Assembly (NCBI GenBank): GCA_036274595.1
Contig: DASUFL010000038.1
Span: 1-64,000, forward strand
Reading direction: 5' to 3'
DNA from: WS-9 sp036274595
Lineage (GTDB): Bacteria; Eisenbacteria; RBG-16-71-46; SZUA-252
DNA: 64,000 bases
This document shows, piece by piece, positions 8,701 through 14,640 of the stretch. Numbering within the stretch: the first letter of the stretch is position 1; the number at the start of each line of letters is the position of its first letter. The notes under the pieces are model-generated. The model was not told the origin of the DNA, did not search any database, and worked only from the letters and a program-made list of their open reading frames with translations. Position numbers and translations under genes: made by a program.

Positions 8701-9388
8701 GAAGGCGTGGAGGACCGGCCGGCAGACGCAGGAGAGCTACGAGCGGTGGAAGAAGCGGCTGGTGATGAGCCAGCCAGAGTTCGAGGCTCACCTGTGGCAA
8801 TTCTATCCGGGCGGAAGGCTACGCGCACCGGCCTACTGGCACGATGAGCGGTTCAACAATCCGTCGCAGCCGGTGGTGGGAATCAGTTGGTACGAGGCGC
8901 GGGCGTACTGCAACTGGCTGTCGGCCGAGACCGGAGAGCGCTGCCGGCTGCCGACCGAGGCGGAGTTGGAGTCGGCGGCTCGCGGGAAGGCGGGAAGGCG
9001 GTACGCCTGGGGTGACACGTTCGGGCCGCTCAAGGGGAACACCTCGGCGACCAAGGTGGGGCGGACCACGCCGGTCGGGGTGTTCGTGGAGGGGGACACA
9101 CCCGAGGGCGTGAGCGACCTGACCGGGAACGTGGCGGAGTGGACGGGGAGCCTGTTCGGAGCGGGGATGGACTTCGAGAAGGCGCCGTTCGCCTACCCGT
9201 ACGATCCAAAGGATGGACGGGAAGACGCGGAGGCCGGCCCGGATATCCGCCGTGTGTTGCGCGGCGGCGCGTGGTACAACGTTGTAGCCATTGCGCGCGC
9301 GGCCTACCGCCTCGAGTCTCCCCCGGGCAATCGGCGCAGCTACGGCGGCTGTCGGGTGGTGGCACGTTCGTCCCCCATCTCAACCTGA
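5789..9388 (+). CDS. Ser/Thr kinase - NACHT-type STAND NTPase - FGE/SUMF-like C-type-lectin fold fusion protein
   Basis: This is a 1199-residue three-part protein. Residues about 12-275 are an apparently active Hanks kinase (GAGGMG at 19-24, Lys41, HRDLKPAN, DFG, APEQ). Residues about 390-735 are a NACHT/STAND NTPase: Walker A GSPGCGKST near 398, Walker B MILLLDALNE near 475-484, an Arg-containing LVFSCRALDYS strand near 515, and the NACHT-typical HQLVQEYFAGREL near 717. About 735-865 is helical. Residues about 868-1199 are an FGE-sulfatase/SUMF fold (MVTIPGGTYPMG, YPVTNAEW, LPTEAELESAARG, YAWGD, NVAEWTG, RVLRGGAWYN, GGCRVV). The catalytic Cys pair of true formylglycine-generating enzymes is not seen, so this part probably binds a ligand. 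The start at 5789 is chosen because the paralogous kinase begins at the equivalent SLASGTRLG. There is no SD, but a TTAGAT box ends 8 nt before the ATG. A role as a regulated immune or stress sensor is inferred from the architecture. Confidence 0.88.
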   Translation: MALASGTRLGPYQIAAPIGAGGMGEVYRARDTRLGREVAIKVLPSDVASSPDRLARFEREARTVAALNHPSIVTIYSVEEAEGVHLLTMELVDGQSLDRSLPPGGFPMADLFRIGIPLAEALEAAHDAGIVHRDLKPANVMLTKRGRVKVLDFGLAKSTLEPVAETDATQTLTAAPLTGAGMVVGTVPYMAPEQLRGEAVDARTDLFALGVLLYEMSTGTRPFTGGSIPEIMAAILKEEPQPVAERRAGLPEEFGRIVRRCLTKEPDHRYRTARDVRNDLEDLQRELEWGRRSDSAGHAPATVATPEARVPSASGAHGPAARGSDAHSIAAFTAYRESRIREWSQPRYKLDREFVGLTLLLDQGEEMASGRWSAQPKTYRDLGELLRQVGDPAVVVLGSPGCGKSTLLRRLELEAAQKGLADPGQPVTFFIQLNQYKGEGLGEAAPAPMKWLAERWSARHPEMPPLPELLKAGRMILLLDALNEMPTASTAALHEAVIGWKGFLDRVVSDHPGTRLVFSCRALDYSAPLSTPALRVPQVVVEPLTDEQVAQFLEKQSPEQGARIWKELKGTPQLELLRSPYFLSLLTDQVAATGEMPEGRAGLFTGFVRQALRREVEGGNPLFAPDGILTERDIRRITQWSWKTGWDLPERGVLVPKLSALAFAMQSEGGGGGQVRVEYDQALELLNHEQDESIVRAGLALSVLDEDLGKDEVLYAHQLVQEYFAGRELAKAPDPERVRAPWKAQDITPPLAAIVAALPPGERLPPLATTGWEETAILGAAMTEAPDAYVRDLMSTNLALAGRAAGQVEVRARLAAATLDDLRQALVRRSTDREADLRSRIDAGLALGILGDLRFEAREGPHGRYLVPPMVTIPGGTYPMGEDEVFEYVGHGIEAHMPRHQVEVEGFEIGRYPVTNAEWRCFMEAGGYEEERWWDTAGAKRWWEGEGTADGTRANVKYWFAKFRQDPELLEKAWRTGRQTQESYERWKKRLVMSQPEFEAHLWQFYPGGRLRAPAYWHDERFNNPSQPVVGISWYEARAYCNWLSAETGERCRLPTEAELESAARGKAGRRYAWGDTFGPLKGNTSATKVGRTTPVGVFVEGDTPEGVSDLTGNVAEWTGSLFGAGMDFEKAPFAYPYDPKDGREDAEAGPDIRRVLRGGAWYNVVAIARAAYRLESPPGNRRSYGGCRVVARSSPIST

Positions 9389-9411
9389 GCCGCTGACCCC
9401 TGGTCGCTGCG

Positions 9412-9828
9412 TCAGCGGCGAGGGGGCGGCGCGTAGAGCCGCCGACCTGCCCGCGCGTCGCGCGGGGATCCTCCGGAACGCGTGGGTCGGAAGGGACTAT
9501 CAGCTCGCGACCCTTGTGTGGGCCCGGCCGGCAAGAACCGGATCTCCACTCTGCAGTTCAGGGCTGCGCTGATCCGCTGGAGCATTCTCAGCGAGTGCCC
9601 AGCGTAATCGTCATCTTCAAGGCGCGAGATCACCGAGCCCTTCGTGCCGACTAGTTCGGCAAGTTGCTGCTGCGTGAGTCCTGCCTTCTTCCTCAGCGCG
9701 TAGATCTCCCGCGCAATCGCCGCGTTGAGACGTGCGACCCCGAGCTGGAGCGCTCGGGTCGGACTCTTCGCGTAGTAGCGCCGGTGAACGATCTTGACGG
9801 CGTCAGTTGTCGGGGTCTTCCTGGACAT
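9412..9828 (-). CDS. XRE-family HTH antitoxin (HigA-like)
   Basis: This is a 138-residue DNA-binding protein. A helix-turn-helix lies at about residues 40-95 (IYALRKKAGLTQQQLAELVG, then VISRLEDDDYAGHSLRMLQR, then ALNCRVEIRF), typical of HigA-type antitoxins that pair with Gp49/RelE-like toxins. The N-terminal 35 residues and the Arg/Pro-rich C-terminal 35 residues are not conserved in the family as I know it. The start is the ATG at 9828, whose A is shared with the TGA that ends the degenerate toxin frame, and GAGGAGA lies 8 nt upstream. It should repress its own promoter, probably through the palindrome at 10066-10081. The antitoxin appears intact although the toxin does not. Confidence 0.82.
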   Translation of the reverse strand: MSRKTPTTDAVKIVHRRYYAKSPTRALQLGVARLNAAIAREIYALRKKAGLTQQQLAELVGTKGSVISRLEDDDYAGHSLRMLQRISAALNCRVEIRFLPAGPTQGSRADSPFRPTRSGGSPRDARAGRRLYAPPPRR

Positions 9829-10056
9829 CACTCGGTCTCCTCGTAAGTGTCCCGGTCAGGGTTAGCGGCGAACTGCTTCTTTCTCCGGATGGCGAGGTCG
9901 ATCTCTCTCGGCGGCACGGCCCTTCTCCCTCAACCCCTCGATGCGGACGACGCACTTGTCTTGCACCCTCCTGGGCAGGGAATCGAGCCATTCCAGAAGG
10001 GGGCACGTGCCGTCCTCATCCCGGTAGAAGACTACGGAGATCATCGGCGAGGCCAT
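9828..10056 (-). pseudogene. Gp49/HigB-like toxin remnant with internal deletion and frameshift
   Basis: From the ATG at 10056 the frame reads a typical Gp49/HigB toxin start (VVFYRDEDGTCPLLEWLDSL, then VVRIEGLREKG). It then runs into a non-homologous tail and stops at 9862, giving only 64 residues instead of the usual 100-120. In the +1 frame the toxin C-terminus is still readable (VPPREIDLAIRRKKQFAA, then DRDTYEETE) and ends in a TGA that overlaps the antitoxin ATG as TGATG. The middle core strands, about 50 codons, are missing at the junction near 9919. This is best explained by an out-of-frame internal deletion in a formerly normal toxin-antitoxin operon, so the toxin should be inactive. 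It is transcribed before the antitoxin. Confidence 0.75.
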
Positions 10057-10065
10057 GAGAGTGGT

Positions 10066-10081
10066 TTAGCAAAATTGCTAA
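10066..10081. promoter_or_regulatory. Palindromic operator/promoter of the toxin-antitoxin operon
   Basis: TTAGCAAAATTGCTAA is an inverted repeat with perfect 7-bp arms and a 2-nt spacer. It lies 10 nt upstream of the toxin start on the minus strand. A TTGACT -35-like box lies beyond it at 10085-10090. Position and symmetry fit autoregulation by the XRE antitoxin. The AT-rich palindrome stands out from the GC-rich surroundings. Confidence 0.6.
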
Positions 10082-10177
10082 GTAAGTCAACTGTCTGCAG
10101 CCTTTGGACGCATCGCTCTGGCTCCATTTCCGCATTTGCACCCCCCGCCAACCACGCTATACTCAACCACTTGCGGG

Positions 10178-10252
10178 GGCGGCATAGCCAAGTGGCTAAG
10201 GCGACGGTCTGCAAAACCGTTATCCCGGGTTCAAATCCCGGTGCCGCCTCCA
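10178..10252 (+). tRNA. tRNA-Cys(GCA)
   Basis: The cloverleaf is complete. The acceptor stem GGCGGCA pairs with TGCCGCC (10242-10248). The D-arm is GCC/GGC, the anticodon arm is ACGGT-CTGCAAA-ACCGT with anticodon GCA, and the T-arm is CCGGG-TTCAAAT-CCCGG. The discriminator is T73, as expected for Cys, and CCA is encoded at 10250-10252. The 5' half and about 29 nt of upstream flank are duplicated at 5562-5609. Immediately after the CCA there is a four-fold 10-bp-phased repeat, so the gene is a likely integration site. Confidence 0.97.
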
Positions 10253-10288
10253 TATCCCACCGCATCCGATAACATCCCACGACATCCG
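10253..10288. repeat. Four 10-bp-phased YATCC repeats directly after tRNA-Cys
   Basis: TATCC at 10253 and CATCC at 10263, 10273 and 10283 are spaced exactly 10 bp apart. At a coarser level the 15-mers at 10254 and 10274 (ATCCCACCGCATCCG and ATCCCACGACATCCG) differ at two positions. Phased repeats at a tRNA 3' end suggest binding sites for a recombinase at an attachment site. No integrase is seen nearby. Basis: seen in sequence; function inferred. Confidence 0.5.
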
Positions 10289-10378
10289 GAGACAGTGACG
10301 CCGCATGAGCTTGCCCGCGCACGGACACGCCGGAGGCGGGGGAGGCTACGTCACGCAACATCCCGCCACGCGCTTTTC

Positions 10379-10467
10379 GTAAGGTACACATAAGGTACAG
10401 AGGAGGAGGAGACCCTTAGAAACGTCTTTACCTACCCCTTGGACAGAAGGGACATAAGGGACAGAAG
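10379..10467. repeat. Clustered AAGGKACA-type direct repeats in the 10289-10508 gap
   Basis: AAGGTACA occurs at 10381-10388 and 10392-10399. A related set (GGACAGAAGG, then GACATAAGG, then GACAGAAG) occupies 10441-10467. The 220-nt stretch after the phased repeats has no convincing gene. It begins the accessory region, and the repeats could be further arm-type sites or decayed element ends. Confidence 0.35.
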
Positions 10468-10508
10468 CTGGTCGGCGTCGGTCGCGCCGCGCCTTGAGGG
10501 AGGCGTGG

Positions 10509-11138
10509 CTAGGGGAAATATAGGCAGATCGAAAGGCTGTATATCCTCAGCGGATCATATGAGTAACGCGGGACTCCCGTACTGTATGACGCCTTGCCGA
10601 GCCCATCCTGAATGTAGTGCCACCTACCTTCCAACCCGATGGAGTTGTGAGAGAAACCAACTCCTGCCGTTACTCCTGGTTGCACACGATGGTCGATCTT
10701 GGCTTCGCGGGACTCGATTATCAGATTGCTAGCCACGTACGGCCCGCCGCCAGCCAGAAGGTAAGGATGTAGCTGACCCGTCCCGCCCCGCAGTCGTGCC
10801 ACCACTACCCCTTCCCACACGCCTTCCCTTAGGGCGCCAGGGTAGGAGTCCACAGCCCATTCAGGGCCAGCTTGTAGGCCGCGAATCGTGTCGAACCCGT
10901 GATATCCAATCTCCGGGCCGAGCCATAGGTGGTCAGAGACATGCCGGTAGGCTGAAGCAGTGACCGAAAGGCGGTCATGGAATTCCCTGTCCTCGTCGGT
11001 GAGAGGATTGCTTCTCAAGGCACCAAAGGAGAGGGCGCCAGTCCAGTCGCCACACTGAGCAACGCGAACGGCGGGAGGGCTAAGTAGGGCAGACGCAATT
11101 GCCAACGCGACAGAGGCAGCGCGAACACCGGGACGCAT
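10509..11138 (-). CDS. Predicted exported beta-barrel-like protein, unknown function
   Basis: This 209-residue protein has an N-terminal signal peptide (RAASVALAIASALLSPPAVRVAQ) and no further hydrophobic helices. The mature part alternates aromatic and small residues (LWLGPEIGYHGFD, YLLAGGGPYVASNL, PGVTAGVGFSHN, GLEGRWHYI) and ends in LSICLYFP, a terminal aromatic pattern typical of outer-membrane beta-barrels of the OmpW/lipid A-deacylase size class. The start at 11138 is used because the signal peptide begins there; upstream in-frame codons give a non-hydrophobic extension. It lies in the accessory region, opposite to the next gene across a 185-nt divergent intergenic stretch. A specific function cannot be assigned. 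Confidence 0.6.
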   Translation of the reverse strand: MRPGVRAASVALAIASALLSPPAVRVAQCGDWTGALSFGALRSNPLTDEDREFHDRLSVTASAYRHVSDHLWLGPEIGYHGFDTIRGLQAGPEWAVDSYPGALREGVWEGVVVARLRGGTGQLHPYLLAGGGPYVASNLIIESREAKIDHRVQPGVTAGVGFSHNSIGLEGRWHYIQDGLGKASYSTGVPRYSYDPLRIYSLSICLYFP

Positions 11139-11323
11139 GTGGGACCCTCGCTCGGTCTTAGAGCCTATCGGGATTCTGCTTCCGGGGTGCGCCAAGATCA
11201 ACCTTCACTGCGGCACGAAGGTTCCCAGGGAAGGGGCTCTGAGGTATCCTAGGTGGTCCCCTCCACCGATTAGCTAGGGAGCTGACCCCATTGCCTAACC
11301 ATCCGGCGCGGTAGGAGTTGCCA

Positions 11324-11947
11324 GTGCGTGCGACGTTACTCTGCATTGCCTTTCTAGTTGCGGCTGGCTGTGGAGAGGACTCCACCAAGCCCTCAACGGA
11401 CAACCCGCCTGTCGTGGTCGCTACCTCGCCTGTCCTTGGCACTACGGGGTACGACCTCAATGTTCCATTCGAAGTCTATGACCCGGACGGCGACGCTATT
11501 GATACGGTGTTCGTCTCAGGCGCGGCCGACAGTTTTGCGTACGATGGCGCGTCGCGTGTCGGCCGGGGGATATGGCGAGTGTCGAAACCGGGCACCTACC
11601 AGATGAATATCGGAGCCTACGCTAGAGGCAAACTCGGGACGAAGGTCGTCAACATCGCGGCAACTGGCACGGCAAATCACTACATCAACATCATTGGCGG
11701 TGTCGCGCACCACTTTGACCCTGAAACCTTGTTCGTCCGCTTTGGCGAGACGGTCGCGTGGCGCAACGTCGATACGGCTCCGCATAACATATACATGGGT
11801 ACTATGTCGGTTAGCGGTGTAGTCATCGACCGGGTTAACCCTGGCTGTGAGAGCAAGGCCCTCCTGTTGAGCAATCCCGACAACTGGTATTTCTGCACGT
11901 TGGATACGCTCCACAGGACAGGCGCCGCTGCAGTGTTTGTGTACTAG
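11324..11947 (+). CDS. Lipoprotein with C-terminal cupredoxin-like domain
   Basis: This 207-residue protein starts at a GTG with AGGAG 6 nt upstream. A TTG at 11318 is a weaker alternative. The signal sequence LLCIAFLVAAGC has a lipobox, so the protein should be lipid-anchored. Residues about 30-110 resemble an Ig-like domain (PPVVVATSP, then VYDPDGDAIDTVFV). Residues about 115-207 resemble a plastocyanin/cupredoxin domain: FDPETLFVRFGETVAWRNVD, APHNI, then WYFCTLDTLH. The first His, the Cys and the second His of a type-1 copper site can be matched, but the axial Met region reads HRTGAA, so Met appears replaced. It may bind copper with altered properties or have lost copper. Base composition is less GC-rich than its neighbours, consistent with acquisition. 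Confidence 0.65.
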   Translation: MRATLLCIAFLVAAGCGEDSTKPSTDNPPVVVATSPVLGTTGYDLNVPFEVYDPDGDAIDTVFVSGAADSFAYDGASRVGRGIWRVSKPGTYQMNIGAYARGKLGTKVVNIAATGTANHYINIIGGVAHHFDPETLFVRFGETVAWRNVDTAPHNIYMGTMSVSGVVIDRVNPGCESKALLLSNPDNWYFCTLDTLHRTGAAAVFVY

Positions 11948-11977
11948 CGTCGTGCTCCGAGACTGAGCAGGAGCCTA

Positions 11978-12622
11978 TTGACGGCCATGACGACGGAGCC
12001 AGAGCCGGAGAGTGCCGACTCGCCGGACGTCGGGCTGCCCGAGATTCAATCCGAATCGAGCCAGTTCTACCTCCACGTCGCGCGGCGCGCCCTGGCTGAC
12101 CTTCAGGCGTTGGATCCGGACGCGGTGCGGCTCGGAGGCCTGACCTTCGGTAGCAAGCCGCCCGTCTGGGAGATGCCCTCCGATCACTTCCGCCACGCCG
12201 TCGTCTGCACGGTGTTCTCGGCGGCGGCCGTGGAGCACGCCCTCGTCGCTCTGGCCCTCATGCGGCGGTACCTCTCGTACGGCGTCATGCGCGCCAAGGT
12301 CGAGGAGCTCTGGCCCAAGGGTTGGCTCTCGGCGAAGAAGCTGCTGGAGCTTGCCGCCACCTTCAGCAAGATCGACGCGGGCCTGCTGGAGCGCATTCGA
12401 GCCCTGATGAAGCGTCGCGACCAGATCGTCCACTCCCAGGCCGAGGGCTCGATAGACCCCGTCGAGGGCTTGCCGGGGCAGGAGCAGAGGCGGGTAGACC
12501 TGCCGAAGATCACGACGCAGGTGATCGCAGACGCCCCCGGCGACGTAGCCTTGGCAGAGGAGGCGGTCGCGGCGATCCGGGCGGCTTGGGGTGAGCGGGG
12601 CTGGAGTCCGTTCGGGTATTAG
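11978..12622 (+). CDS. HEPN-like protein, unknown function
   Basis: This protein of about 214 residues is mainly alpha-helical. The segment ALMKRRDQIVHSQAEG carries an R-x4-H motif (RDQIVH) embedded in a helix, the signature of HEPN domains, many of which are RNases in toxin-antitoxin, CRISPR and abortive-infection systems. A preceding helix (FSAAAVEHALVALALMRRYL) fits the N-terminal helix of the fold. No fused nucleotidyltransferase or other domain is seen, and no MNT or antitoxin partner is adjacent. The start is uncertain: TTG at 11978 is well spaced from AGGAG, while ATG at 11987 is the first canonical codon. It lies 30 nt after the cupredoxin-like gene. The HEPN assignment rests on one motif and helix content. 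Confidence 0.5.
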   Translation: MTAMTTEPEPESADSPDVGLPEIQSESSQFYLHVARRALADLQALDPDAVRLGGLTFGSKPPVWEMPSDHFRHAVVCTVFSAAAVEHALVALALMRRYLSYGVMRAKVEELWPKGWLSAKKLLELAATFSKIDAGLLERIRALMKRRDQIVHSQAEGSIDPVEGLPGQEQRRVDLPKITTQVIADAPGDVALAEEAVAAIRAAWGERGWSPFGY

Positions 12623-12694
12623 CAGACCCGACCGTTGGAGCATCGGGCCCGGGAGCCGTGACAGTCAGCCCCCGGGCCTCGTTTCATTACTCGT

Positions 12695-13300
12695 CTACGC
12701 GGCGCTGCTCTCGGGCGCCTTCTCCTCCTTGACCATAGCCCGCACCTCGTCGCCCGTCACGCGCACCGAGCCGGACATCCGGCGGCCTCGCTCCAGCAGC
12801 GCCGCCGCGACCTTCTCGATCTTGCCCAGCACGTCCGCGTCCTTGACCCAGCCCTTGCCGTCCGGGTCCGCCTCGATGGCGCGGGCGAGATCCTCCTGGT
12901 GCACCTTGATCCGGCCGTTGGGCGTCTTCCAGGGGCTCGCGTAGACGTACTCCACCACGATCCCCATCAGGGTCCAGACGACTGCGCGGGCGGCCTGACG
13001 GCGGGCTACGTCCCCGACGTCGGTGCTGTCGATGTCGAACGGCTCCATCCATTTCTTGCCGGTGCCCATTACGCTTCCCTCGCTCTTGACTGTGTCGGGG
13101 ATGGCGGGCTCCGCCTCGTGCGGTCTCGCCTTTTCGCTCGCCCGCCGGGACCATCCCGGGGGGCTCTCACCGGCTACATTAGGGGTAGGACTGTGGCCGT
13201 CAACGCCGACGTTGGAAACCAGTGTTAACAGTGAAACAAATGCAATACGCATTTCCTCTATTTTTCGCATACCCGCGCGCAATTTCTGTATGTCAACCAC
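12695..13300 (-). CDS. Hypothetical protein
   Basis: I do not recognise this protein. The longest reading is 201 residues from a GTG at 13300. The N-terminal part contains a short hydrophobic stretch (MRIAFVSLLTLVSNVGV) and a low-complexity Pro/Ser/Glu segment. An internal ATG at 13069 with GAGGGAAG upstream begins the more protein-like part (GTGKKWMEPFDIDST), which continues with ARAVVWTLMGIVVEYVY and a charged helical C-terminus. The true start may therefore be 13069, giving 124 residues. It lies in the accessory region and is transcribed toward the HEPN-like gene. Confidence 0.45.
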   Translation of the reverse strand: MVDIQKLRAGMRKIEEMRIAFVSLLTLVSNVGVDGHSPTPNVAGESPPGWSRRASEKARPHEAEPAIPDTVKSEGSVMGTGKKWMEPFDIDSTDVGDVARRQAARAVVWTLMGIVVEYVYASPWKTPNGRIKVHQEDLARAIEADPDGKGWVKDADVLGKIEKVAAALLERGRRMSGSVRVTGDEVRAMVKEEKAPESSAA

Positions 13301-13405
13301 CTCCTAGGCCGCTGGCAAATATGTATGTACTCCTCCTGAGCCCGTAATAAAATTCAACCCGTACCCCATGGACGGGGGCGGCTAGAGCTTCTATGGACGG
13401 AGGGG

Positions 13406-14122
13406 ATGAGCTTGGGGCGGTATAGCAGGTCCGAGGCCGCGCGGGAGGTGACCCGGCGGACCGGGTACGAGATCGATCACGGCGTTCTCAAGAATTCCTG
13501 GGAGAACGCCGTCGTCTTTTTGAGCGCTGGCCCCGCCTATACGGAGGACGAGCTGGAGCAGGCGTGCCGAATCGCGAAGATGCGGGCCGGTGGGCTGTCG
13601 CTTCAGGAGATTAGGAAGAGCATCGCGGCGGTCACGGAAGGTGGTGGAGGTGGCACGATGACGACGCGGGAGGATGTGGCCGCTCGATTGTCAGGGATGT
13701 TCCCCGGGTCGGACTCGGTATCGGAGGTGGAGCTTCGCGAGCTTGAGCGCGCGGGGCGTCTTCCGACCTTCGAGGCCGGGATCGCGGCGGCGTATTTCAG
13801 GAAGGCCATTGTCTGGATCGCGGCGAGGCGCGGAGGAGCGGCTCCCCGACTCATAGATGAAGTCCTGGGTGAGGAGGTTGGGATGGTCCAGAAGATGCAC
13901 CACTACCCCGAGGCGGTGAGCGTCGAGGAGTACGACCGGCGCGTCGCGCGGCTCGAGAAGCGCGCGAGCGAAGCCGGTGACCCGTGGGAGATTCTCCAGA
14001 AGCGCGCGGCTCCGGTTCAGGCCCCGACCGAACTCGCGAAGAGCCTGGAGCTGGCGCTCGCGTTCGCCCGGGTCTTCGGCCGGCCGACGGACTCGATTTT
14101 CACATTGGGGGAAACACGATGA
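13406..14122 (+). CDS. Protein with MerR-like winged-helix segment
   Basis: This is a 238-residue protein. Residues about 48-75 (YTEDELEQACRIAKMRAGGL, then SLQEIRKSI) match the second half of MerR-type winged-helix DNA-binding domains. The preceding RYSRSEAAREVTRRTGYEID would be a divergent recognition region. A second, mostly helical part (residues 85-238) is unrecognised. The ATG has CGGAGGGG just upstream. The stop overlaps the ATG of the next small membrane protein (ATGA at 14119-14122), so they are translationally coupled. Possibly a regulator of the small membrane genes; this is inference from context. Confidence 0.5.
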   Translation: MSLGRYSRSEAAREVTRRTGYEIDHGVLKNSWENAVVFLSAGPAYTEDELEQACRIAKMRAGGLSLQEIRKSIAAVTEGGGGGTMTTREDVAARLSGMFPGSDSVSEVELRELERAGRLPTFEAGIAAAYFRKAIVWIAARRGGAAPRLIDEVLGEEVGMVQKMHHYPEAVSVEEYDRRVARLEKRASEAGDPWEILQKRAAPVQAPTELAKSLELALAFARVFGRPTDSIFTLGETR

Positions 14123-14334
14123 CCTTCTTGAGTGGGCAGATCGACGAACGATTCCTCATGCATCGGCTCCGGGCGACGAGCTTGGCCAGCATGGTCGGAG
14201 TCGCCCTCACCATGGGGCTCTTCATCTACCACTGGATCCACGAACACGTGTGGAGCTGGGAGCTCTTCTCGATCGGCCTCACGATGGCGGTCGTGAAGCA
14301 GGGCCTCATGGCCTATTACCGGTTCAAGGACTGA
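14119..14334 (+). CDS. Small two-helix membrane protein, 71 aa
   Basis: The ATG overlaps the stop codon of the MerR-like gene (ATGA), which fixes the start. The 71 residues contain two hydrophobic segments (ASMVGVALTMGLFIYHWI and WELFSIGLTMAVVKQGLM) separated by a short His-rich loop, and a basic C-terminus. No family is recognised. Its size and topology are compatible with a holin-like or regulatory membrane peptide, but nothing proves this. Confidence 0.55.
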   Translation: MTFLSGQIDERFLMHRLRATSLASMVGVALTMGLFIYHWIHEHVWSWELFSIGLTMAVVKQGLMAYYRFKD

Positions 14335-14354
14335 ACGCGAAAGGAAACGCAACG

Positions 14355-14588
14355 ATGTGCGCTCGCAGGGAACTGATCGACAATCGACTCATGACAGCCG
14401 GAATGTTCTTCCTCGTCGCCGGCGCCCTCTCCCTTCGCCTGGCTCGGTGGACGTGGCTCACGCCTGATGCCGCCGACCTCGTAACCGGAATCTTCTACGG
14501 GCTCGCGATCGGATGTCTCCTCGTCGGCATGGCGCGCGGTCGGCGTCGCCGTCACATGACCGTGCCTACTCGGGAAGACCGAAGATGA
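14355..14588 (+). CDS. Small two-helix membrane protein, 77 aa
   Basis: It lies 20 nt after the preceding small membrane gene, with AAGGAAA about 10 nt before the ATG. Two hydrophobic segments are seen (MTAGMFFLVAGALSLRLA and LVTGIFYGLAIGCLLVGMA), followed by a strongly basic tail (RGRRRRH). It probably forms an operon with the two upstream genes. Function unknown. Confidence 0.5.
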   Translation: MCARRELIDNRLMTAGMFFLVAGALSLRLARWTWLTPDAADLVTGIFYGLAIGCLLVGMARGRRRRHMTVPTREDRR

Positions 14589-14640
14589 TCACGTGGTTGA
14601 TCTCGTCGACGTGGGCGGAGGCGCCTCCCGTGGAGGCAAT

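Noticed and set aside
9389..10250. Diversity-generating retroelement cassette (template repeat and RT) downstream of the FGE domain
   Set aside because: The stretch holds the antitoxin and toxin remnant only; no reverse-transcriptase motifs and no adenine-rich copy of the C-terminal segment were found.
9847..10393. Open frames running through the tRNA-Cys gene on both strands
   Set aside because: They overlap the intact tRNA and the toxin-antitoxin control region and show no protein-like composition.
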